Source of the DNA: Gallionellaceae bacterium
GTDB lineage: Bacteria > Pseudomonadota > Gammaproteobacteria > Burkholderiales > Gallionellaceae
DNA: 7,391 bases
NCBI GenBank assembly: GCA_003151655.1
Contig: PLYB01000068.1
Coordinates: forward strand, 1-7,391
Direction: 5' to 3'
The stretch's first letter is position 1, and each line of letters opens with the position of its first letter. The notes below the pieces were generated by a model, which had not been told where the DNA came from, did not search any database, and saw nothing but the letters and a program-made list of their open reading frames with translations. Of the stretch, positions 1 through 6,208 are shown piece after piece. Made by a program: the position numbers and the translations under genes.

Positions 1-2
1 CT

Positions 3-1193
3 TTTCTGCGCAAATACTATCCGCCTCAGGAAGACGAAGCAGAATATGACTTGTCTGCGGCAACAGAAAAAGCTCTGGAATGGTTGAACAGTTTGCGGGG
101 GAAGCAGTTCGTGGGGACCGAATCACGGCTGCTGACGATATTCGAGTTGCTGCGCAATTTGGTGCATGAAACCGAAAGCGACGCGGAAACGCGTATTGCC
201 GAACTAACCAAGCGCAAAGCGGAAATTGAAGAAGAAATTTCCCGCTTGCAGGCGGGCGATGCGCCTCTATCACTCCCCTCAGCCACGCAAATCAAAGAGC
301 GTTTTTTTCAGATCGAAGAAACAGCGCGACATCTGCTTTCAGACTTTCGTCAGGTCGAGGCAAACTTCCGCCAACTGGATCAAAAAACCCGTGAGCGCAT
401 CGCCTTGGCAGACAAACCGAAAGCCGAACTGTTGGCGGAAATTTTTGGTGAGCAGGATGCCATCAGCCTGTCCGATCAAGGGCGTAGTTTTGAGGCGTTC
501 TGGACATTCCTGATGTCGCTGGAACGGCGCGAAGAACTGCAAACGTTATTGGCGCAGGCGCTAGAATTGCCGGAAATTTCGGCAATGACCCAAGACCGCT
601 GGCTGGCGGATTATCGCTTTCATCTTTCGGAAGCGGGCGAAAAAGTCCAGCGCACCGCAGCGCAACTGGTGGAACAATTACGCCGCTTTCTGGATAGCCA
701 GATGTGGCAGGAAAACAAGCGTATCGCCGAGCTGATCCGCGACATCGAAAAACAGTCTCTCGCCATCAAGCACAATTCGCCCAAGCAAATCGACTTTGCC
801 ACTTTGCCTGAACCCAAGATCGACATCACCATTCCTTTTACACGCAGCCTGTTTGCACCCCCGCGCAAAATTCGCATGACCGATGCCGCACCGCTGCTGG
901 GCGAGGGCGAGTTTTCTGCCGATGCCTTGTTCAGTCAGCATTATGTAGACGAAGGTCTGTTGCGAAACCAGATTGCGCGAATGCTGTCGGAAAATAGTCA
1001 GGTAGCCTTGTCAGACATCGTTGAAAAATATCCCATCACGCGCGGCATGGCGGAAATCGTCACCTACATCAACATGGCGAACCGCGAAGAAAAATCTACG
1101 CTCAATGAAAATCAACGCCAGCAAATTCTCTGGCATGATGCGGAAGGCAGAGCGCGCTACGCCGATATTCCGCTGGTTATATTTACCCGCTAA
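3..1193 (+). CDS. jetA: Wadjet type I subunit JetA (DUF3375, kleisin-like), 5'-truncated by the window edge
   Basis: JetA is the kleisin-like (MukF/MksF-type) subunit that bridges the two JetC ATPase heads in the plasmid-cleaving Wadjet complex. The frame is open from base 3 to the TAA at 1191-1193, giving 396 visible residues. DUF3375 proteins are usually near 480-500 residues, so roughly 90 N-terminal residues lie upstream; the TTG at 51 is internal and not the start. Visible features are FLRKYYPP at the left edge, the segment around GTESRLLTIFELLRNLV, a charged coiled coil (AELTKRKAEIEEEISRL) and a second helical stretch (IKERFFQIEETARHLL). The C-terminal domain from about HYVDEGLLRNQI to the closing PLVIFTR resembles the head-binding winged-helix end of the family. 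Family assignment is by recognition of these segments plus the jetB, jetC and jetD genes downstream. Unusually, jetB does not follow directly; a toxin-antitoxin pair and a repeat intervene. Confidence 0.93.
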   Translation, partial: FLRKYYPPQEDEAEYDLSAATEKALEWLNSLRGKQFVGTESRLLTIFELLRNLVHETESDAETRIAELTKRKAEIEEEISRLQAGDAPLSLPSATQIKERFFQIEETARHLLSDFRQVEANFRQLDQKTRERIALADKPKAELLAEIFGEQDAISLSDQGRSFEAFWTFLMSLERREELQTLLAQALELPEISAMTQDRWLADYRFHLSEAGEKVQRTAAQLVEQLRRFLDSQMWQENKRIAELIRDIEKQSLAIKHNSPKQIDFATLPEPKIDITIPFTRSLFAPPRKIRMTDAAPLLGEGEFSADALFSQHYVDEGLLRNQIARMLSENSQVALSDIVEKYPITRGMAEIVTYINMANREEKSTLNENQRQQILWHDAEGRARYADIPLVIFTR

Positions 1194-1267
1194 ATATGCG
1201 GCGCTAACAGCAAGAACGGGCGCGAAAGGTGGGAGCAAATTTACCTGGATTCGCCCCCTTGGATATT

Positions 1268-1297
1268 TTGGCGCCAATTTGGCGACAGTGTTACACT
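1268..1297 (+). promoter_or_regulatory. Candidate sigma70 promoter of the toxin-antitoxin pair
   Basis: TTGGCG (1268-1273, four of six matches to TTGACA) lies 18 nt before TACACT (1292-1297, four of six matches to TATAAT). Transcription would start near 1304, leaving a short leader before the AGGAGG ribosome site at 1316-1321. This is a consensus-based prediction only. The overlap with two palindromes (1268-1277 and 1286-1298) fits an autoregulated antitoxin promoter. Confidence 0.45.
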
Positions 1298-1298
1298 G
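1286..1298. promoter_or_regulatory. Perfect 13-bp palindrome over the -10 box, candidate antitoxin operator
   Basis: CAGTGT (1286-1291) and ACACTG (1293-1298) are perfect inverted arms around a single central T, and they cover the proposed -10 box. Just upstream is a second palindrome, TTGGCGCCAA (1268-1277). TTTGGCG also occurs as a direct repeat at 1267-1273 and 1278-1284, exactly 11 bp or about one helical turn apart. Ribbon-helix-helix antitoxins of TacA type bind short palindromes over their own promoters and repress together with the toxin. Assigning this site to the antitoxin is inference from position and symmetry. Confidence 0.5.
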
Positions 1299-1326
1299 AA
1301 GCATTATTTGAATGAAGGAGGCCATC

Positions 1327-1638
1327 ATGGGAGCTGTCTTAGCCAAACAAGAACGGATCGGCGCTCGCGTGCCGCACGAGGTATACGAGACATTGTGCCG
1401 TGCTGCGGAGCTTTCCGGTGCGACGGTCAATCAGTTTTTGGTGCAGTCGGCCTTGAAAGAAGCGCAGGCTGTCATTGAGCGCGAAGAAATTATTCGCCTG
1501 TCATCCCGTGACTGGAATTGGTTGCTTGATCTGGTGGATAACCCGCCCAAGCCCAATTCAAAACTAAAAGCCGCCATCAAGCGCTACCAAAAAGCCAAAC
1601 AAACAGATGCAACTTCTACCTTTAACTGGACACCATGA
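1327..1638 (+). CDS. DUF1778 ribbon-helix-helix antitoxin (TacA-like)
   Basis: This encodes a 103-residue type II antitoxin that neutralises the GNAT toxin encoded immediately downstream and probably represses the shared promoter. Residues about 8-50 form a ribbon-helix-helix domain: the strand ERIGARVP (9-16), then two helices containing VYETLCRAAELSG and VNQFLVQSAL. The C-terminal part carries the DUF1778 toxin-binding signature LSSRDWNWLLDLVDNPPKPN (58-77). The start is ATG 1327 because AGGAGG at 1316-1321 sits 5 nt upstream. An in-frame ATG at 1312 precedes that ribosome site and would add five residues, so it is less likely. The 3' end overlaps the toxin gene by 32 nt, typical of co-translated pairs. 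The gene lies 133 nt after jetA, inside what is otherwise a Wadjet operon, which indicates insertion as a module. Confidence 0.9.
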   Translation: MGAVLAKQERIGARVPHEVYETLCRAAELSGATVNQFLVQSALKEAQAVIEREEIIRLSSRDWNWLLDLVDNPPKPNSKLKAAIKRYQKAKQTDATSTFNWTP

Positions 1639-2086
1639 TCGGCTGGGGTTCGACTGCGGTCGCCCGGAACTGAACGGCTGGCTGCGGCAAGTGGCTCGTC
1701 AGCATCAGGATAAGGGGCTATCAAAAACTTTTGTAGCTATACGCGAGGAGCAGCCTGCTAAAATTTGCGGCTATTACGCCCTCACGCTCGCCGAACTTGA
1801 AAGTAGTCATTTGCCGGAAGCTTGGCGCAAGAAATTGCCACGCCGTATTCCGGGTGTGCGACTGGGGCGTTTAGCAGTGGATCAAGCGTATCAAGGCAAA
1901 GGCTTGGGCGAATTGATGCTGGTTGATGCTCTGCTTCGTGCGCAACGAATTTATACCGATGCGGGTGGGATCGGGATGTTTGTGGATGCCATAGATGAAG
2001 TAGCAGCAGGTTATTACCACCGTTTCGGTTTTGAGGCTGCACCGGATAATCCGCTACTGATGTTTTTTCCGGCACAAGTAGGGTGA
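1607..2086 (+). CDS. GNAT-family acetyltransferase toxin (TacT/AtaT-like)
   Basis: This encodes a 159-residue GNAT toxin. Relatives transfer acetyl from acetyl-CoA to the amino group of charged tRNAs and so block translation; the tRNA target here cannot be read from sequence. The N-terminal FDCGRPELNGWL and the following QDKGLSKTFV are characteristic of this toxin class. RLGRLAVDQAYQGKGLG contains the acetyl-CoA loop (Q/R-x-x-G-x-G, Q96 to G101). Near the C-terminus, GYYHRFGF has Y136 and Y137; Y137 is the likely counterpart of the catalytic tyrosine of TacT. All expected motifs are present and the length is normal, so the toxin looks active. The start ATG 1607 lies within the antitoxin gene (32-nt overlap) with no strong ribosome site of its own, which suggests translational coupling that favours antitoxin excess. 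Confidence 0.9.
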   Translation: MQLLPLTGHHDRLGFDCGRPELNGWLRQVARQHQDKGLSKTFVAIREEQPAKICGYYALTLAELESSHLPEAWRKKLPRRIPGVRLGRLAVDQAYQGKGLGELMLVDALLRAQRIYTDAGGIGMFVDAIDEVAAGYYHRFGFEAAPDNPLLMFFPAQVG

Positions 2087-2104
2087 ATTGAAATGTTGGG
2101 TTAC

Positions 2105-2116
2105 GCTTAGCTAAGC
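2105..2116. repeat. 12-bp perfect palindrome after the toxin gene
   Basis: GCTTAG and CTAAGC abut with no spacer, 18 nt after the toxin stop codon. The arms are AT-containing and no T-run follows, so this is not a convincing terminator. It could be a protein-binding site, the edge of the inserted block, or chance. Confidence 0.3.
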
Positions 2117-2131
2117 TGATTGGTATCATAG

Positions 2132-2257
2132 TGAAACAACATCATGCCCCCTCGCAAGCTCTCCCCCCTAGCCCCCCTTTTTCAAAGTGGGGAAATACCA
2201 AATCCCACTTTGAAAAAGGGGGAAGAGCGAAGCGAAGGGGGATTTGATGTTGTTTCA
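2132..2257. mobile_element. MITE/REP-like palindromic element of about 126 bp
   Basis: The outer terminal inverted repeats are 13 bp and perfect: TGAAACAACATCA (2132-2144) and its reverse complement (2245-2257). Inside lies a 19-bp perfect inverted repeat (2173-2191 with 2204-2222) around a 12-nt loop (2192-2203). The segments between also match imperfectly as inverted copies: C-rich CCCCCTCGCAAGCTCT on the left, and its counterpart GAGCGAAGCGAAGGGGG on the right. The whole is a near-continuous long palindrome with no credible gene. C-rich repeats of this kind, with CCCCC-TTTTTCAAAG arms, recur in many bacterial genomes; a transposase acting in trans is inferred. No clear target-site duplication is visible. 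The element ends 24 nt before the jetB start and could form a strong RNA hairpin in the leader of jetB. Confidence 0.75.
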
Positions 2258-2281
2258 TTTCAAAATAACAGTTCCCACTAT

Positions 2282-2854
2282 ATGACCGACTACCCACCAT
2301 CGCTACCCCCACTGCTGATCCACCTGCTCAAGGGCGTGCTTTACCGCGAGCAGATGCCGAACCGCTGGCAGGAGTTGTTGCAACTGGAGAGCCAAGTCCG
2401 CGACTATTTGTCGGTGATCGGTTTGGAGCTGGACTTGGACGATGCCGAGGGCTATGCTTTTTTACGTCAACGTGATGCCGGTGAAGACGAAGAGTTACCG
2501 CGACTGGTTAGTCGTCGTCCCTTGAGTTATGCCGTTAGTTTGTTGTGCGTTTTATTGCGTAAGCGCTTGCTGGAAGCCGATGCGGGTAATGGCGAATTGC
2601 GTACCATGATAACCCGCACGGAGATCATTGACCGGGTGCGCACTTTTCTGCCGGAAAGCAGCAACGAGGCCAAGATTGAGGAGCAAATCGACACGCATAT
2701 TCGCAAGGTAGTGGACATGGGTTTTTTGCGCGAACTGACCGAGCAAAAGGAAACTTACGAAATACGCCGCGTGCTGAAAGCCTTTGTCGATGCCGAATGG
2801 CTGGCCGATTTCAACGAGCGTTTGGAGGAGTACCGTACCCATGCTCTCGACTGA
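2282..2854 (+). CDS. jetB: Wadjet type I subunit JetB (DUF4194, KITE/MksE-like)
   Basis: JetB is the KITE-like winged-helix subunit (counterpart of MukE/MksE) that binds the JetA kleisin and helps load the SMC complex on DNA. The 190-residue product starts MTDYPPSLPPLLIHLLKGVL, the usual JetB opening. It continues through the conserved LDDAEGYAFLRQR (about residues 47-59) and SRRPLSYAVSLLCVLLRKRL, and ends in a winged-helix-like region (TEIIDRVRTFLPE onward) with DMGFLREL and YEIRRVLKAFV. ATG 2282 is chosen by this homology. The frame is open back to an ATG at 2144 inside the palindromic element, which would add 46 unrelated residues (MPPRKLSPLAPLFQSG and so on); that is unlikely to be the real start. 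No Shine-Dalgarno precedes 2282. The gene overlaps jetC by 14 nt. Confidence 0.92.
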   Translation: MTDYPPSLPPLLIHLLKGVLYREQMPNRWQELLQLESQVRDYLSVIGLELDLDDAEGYAFLRQRDAGEDEELPRLVSRRPLSYAVSLLCVLLRKRLLEADAGNGELRTMITRTEIIDRVRTFLPESSNEAKIEEQIDTHIRKVVDMGFLRELTEQKETYEIRRVLKAFVDAEWLADFNERLEEYRTHALD

Positions 2855-5800
2855 ATCAGACATGTTTAAATCGCCGGGGTTTCGTCTCGAACGCTTCGAG
2901 GTGTTGAACTGGGGCACGTTTAACAAGCGCATTTGGCGCATTGCCACCAACGGTGAAAATGCGCTGCTGACGGGGGATATTGGCTCGGGAAAATCCACAC
3001 TGGTGGATGCGCTTACTACGCTGCTGGTTCCCTCGAATCGGGTGATCTTCAACAAAGCCGCCGGTGCGGAAACGCGCGAACGCAGTCTGGCTTCTTATGT
3101 GCGCGGCTATTACAAAAGCGAGAAAGATGATGAGCGTCTCGCCGCAAAATCCGTGGCTCTACGCGGGATGGGAAGTTATTCGGTAATCCTCGGGCGTTTT
3201 CGCAATGAGCATTTCAACGAAACCGTGACCTTGGCGCAAGTGTTCTGGATGAAGGATGACAAAGGGCAACCGGAACGGTTCCACATTGTTTCCGGGAACG
3301 AGCTGACTATTGCACGGGATTTTTCAGGCTTCGGTGAAGATATTCTGGAACTGAAAAAACGTCTGCGCAAAATGGCGGCGGTTACGCTGCACGAAAACTT
3401 TCCTGCGTATGGTCAGGATTTTCGGCGTCGCATGGGATTGGCGAGCGAGCAGGCATTGGATTTGTTCTATCAAACCGTGTCGATGAAAGCCGTATCCAAC
3501 ATCACTGAATTTGTGCGCAACCACATGCTGGAAGACCCGGATATCGAGCCGCGCATCACCGCATTGTGCCGCCTGTTCGACAATCTCAACGCCGCACACG
3601 AGGCAGTCATCAAAGCGGAAGGGCAAATTGCCAGACTTACTCCGCTGGTGAATAATTGCCGTAGTCACGAACTGTTGGTTGCCAACGTGGCAGAATCTGA
3701 ACGGCTGCGTGAGGCTCTCTCCGCATGGATCGCACAGCGCAAGCATGGCCTGCTGGAAGAAATGATTACCCGATTCAACCTCGAAATTTTGCGCATGGAA
3801 GATGAGGCGAGTCAGCAGCAAACGGCAATAGATTTGTATCACGGTCAGCAGAGTGAACTCAAGCAGGCCATCGCCGACAACGGCGGCAGGCGCATCGAAG
3901 AAATCGCCGGGCTGATCGTAAATTTAGAAAAAGAACGCGAGCGCCGCAAAAAAGCCTATGACGAATATGCCGAGGCTTGCCAGCAACTGGAATTGCCGCG
4001 TGCGCAAAGTCTCTCCACTTTTCATGATAATCGCAGCAAAGCGGTCGAACTCAAGCAAAGTATCGATCTAAACAAAGCGACCCAAACTGCCGAGCGCGAC
4101 CGCATCAAGGTTGCCATGCATGCGGTTAATGCGAAATGCAACGAACTGGTGACCGAGATTACTTCGCTGAAGAAGCGCAAATCCAATATTGATAGCCGCA
4201 TGTTGCTGCTGCGCGAAGCACTTTGCGATGCACTGAGTATTCCGGAAAGCGAATTGCCTTTTGCGGGTGAATTGATTCAGGTGCGCAAAGAAGAGAGTGT
4301 TTGGGAAGGCGCGATTGAGCGGGTGTTGCACGGCTTTGGTTTGTCGTTGCTGGTGGCGGATGCACATTATTCGGCAGTTTCTGCTTACGTTGACCGCACC
4401 CATCTGGCCGGACGGCTGGTGTACTTCCGTACCTCAGCGGAGACGCGAGCGCAGGCCGCGCTGGCAGCGCAAAGTTTGGCCAACAAAATTGACATCAAAG
4501 CGGATAGCCCGTCTTATCAATGGCTGATAAGTGAATTGGCACGCGGCTACGATTACGTGTGCTGCGATAGTCTGGATGAATTCCGCCGTCACCCCAAAGC
4601 GCTGACCCGTCAGGGACAGGTCAAGGCGGGCGGTGTGCGCCACGAAAAAGACGACCGCAACCGTATCGATGATCGCAGCCGTTACGTGCTGGGCTGGAGT
4701 AACGAGGGGAAGATTCGCGCGCTGGAAACTCAGCTCGAACAGCATCAGGCCGAAGGCAATACCTTACTCAGCCTGCTGGCGAAAACAGAAGCCGCGTTGA
4801 AAGACTTGGACAAACATCAGGCGGCACTGCTCGAACTGCTGCGCCCCGCCGAGTTTTCTGTGATTGATTGGCCGCAAACTGCGGCGCAGATTCATCAATT
4901 GCAAGAGGAGAAGCGCGAGTTGGAACAAAGCTCGGATACCTTGCGCACGCTCAATGCCAGTCTCGAAGCTGTTGCCTCACAACTTAAAGACGCCAACCAA
5001 AAACTGGGTGAGCTACAAACTAAGATAGGAGGGAGGAACACCGAGCGCAGCAACGCGCAAGCCGACCTGATTGATGCCAAAAATATTCTTGAGCAATTGC
5101 CTGCAAGTGAACGCGTCATCTGTTTTGCCGCGCTGGATAAGCAATCTAGTGAAGCTCTGGATGGCAAGCTGCCGAACACGCCCAAGCAATGCGGTGAGGC
5201 TGAAATGCAGGTGCGCAAATGGCTGCAAAATCAAATCGACAAAGCGCGCAAAAAAGCCGGGGAAATTTCCAATCTCATTATCGCGGCGATGCAGCAATAC
5301 ATCGCCGCCTACCCTGCGGATAGTCGCGAGGTGAATGCCAGCCTGGATTCATCCGCTGCATTCCAGTTCATGCTCAACCACCTGATGGCGGAAGATTTGC
5401 CGCGCTTCAAAAGCAAATTTAAAGAACTGCTCAACAAAAACACCATCAACGAAGTCGCGCTGCTGCAAAACAAACTGGATCAGGAATCGCTCACCATCCT
5501 GAAGAAAATCGACACCATTAATCGCTCGCTCAAACAGATTGAATACGACTCGGGGACGTTCATCCAACTGATACCCGATCCCGACCATGACATGGAAATT
5601 CGCCAGTTCAAGGAAGACTTGAAAGGCTGTCTGGCCAACACCCTGACCGGTGCGGAAGATGAACTGTATACCGAGCACCGCTTTGCCTTGGTGAAAAAAT
5701 TATCGACCGCTTTAATGGCCGCCAAGACAGCACGGAAGCGGATCGCCGCTGGATGCGCAAGGTGACAGATGTGCGTAACTGGTATCGTTTTTCCGCCAGC

Positions 5801-6208
5801 GAACGCTGGCAAGAAGACAATGCTGAAAAAGAGTTTTATTCGGATTCGGCGGGCAAGTCCGGCGGTCAAAAAGAGAAGCTGGCTTACACCATTTTGGCCT
5901 CCGCACTTGCGTATCAATATGGTATCGACCAGCAAAGTCGCTCCACGCGCGCGTTCCGTTTTGTGATGATAGACGAGGCGTTCGGGCGGGGCTCGGACGA
6001 ATCCGCGCGTTACGGACTGGAATTATTTGGCAAGCTGGGCTTGCAATTGCTGATTGTTACGCCGCTGCAAAAAATTCACGTGATAGAAAATTATGTGCGC
6101 TCCGTCCATCTCGTTCACAATAACGAAGGCAATGACTCGATGATTCGTTCCCTCACCATCGCCGAATATCGCGAAGAAAAAGCGCGCAGCAAAGCAATCG
6201 CATCGTGA
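2841..6208 (+). CDS. jetC: Wadjet type I SMC-like ATPase JetC, interrupted by a -1 frameshift
   Basis: JetC is the MukB/MksB-like SMC ATPase that powers DNA loop extrusion. The start ATG 2841 has GGAGGAG at 2824-2830 about 10 nt upstream and overlaps the jetB end. Walker A is GDIGSGKST (residues 45-53) in the usual N-terminal context (FEVLNWGTFN). Coiled coil runs from about 255 to 465 and again from about 615 to 900, flanking a globular hinge-like segment (about 465-615). The first frame stops at 5765, giving 974 residues of which the last 21 are aberrant. The next frame continues the family sequence: DRFNGRQDSTEADRRW, then SGGQ (1007-1010, ABC signature) and Walker B FVMIDEAF (D1045, E1046). 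Restoring one base at the A-run 5694-5699 gives an intact 1,122-residue protein. As written, the product lacks signature and Walker B and should not hydrolyse ATP. The stop codon overlaps jetD by 4 nt. Confidence 0.9.
5694..5699 (+). other. Frameshift site in jetC (A6 run)
   Basis: The sequence reads GTG AAA AAA TTA TCG in the upstream frame, whereas family-like protein continues as AAA AAA ATT ATC GAC (K-K-I-I-D-R-F-N-G). One missing A in the run explains the shift completely. Upstream sequence is normal up to K953 and downstream sequence is normal from I954. A one-base homopolymer deletion, either real or from sequencing, is the simplest explanation. Slippage of Lys-tRNA from AAA back to AAA is formally possible. 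Confidence 0.85.

Noticed and set aside
1194..1260. Terminator or small gene just after jetA
   Set aside because: Only imperfect GC-rich pairing (around 1216 and 1252) without a T-run was seen, and no start codon with a ribosome site and credible protein.
2094..2106. TTGGGTTACG shared with a site near 7030
   Set aside because: The second copy lies inside conserved jetD coding sequence, and a 10-base match in 7 kb without flanking similarity is likely chance.
2173..2222. Strong hairpin as a rho-independent terminator for the toxin-antitoxin operon
   Set aside because: The stem is strong but neither strand has a T-run directly after it, and it is better explained as the core of the palindromic element.
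2552..3055. 167-residue open frame on the - strand
   Set aside because: It lies antisense to the jetB/jetC junction, has low-complexity shadow composition, no recognisable domain and no ribosome site.
3324..3842. 172-residue open frame on the - strand
   Set aside because: It is fully antisense to the well-conserved JetC coding sequence and resembles no family.
5480..5935. 151-residue open frame on the - strand across the jetC frame break
   Set aside because: The + strand carries conserved JetC sequence on both sides of the break, so this is a shadow and not a gene explaining the disruption.
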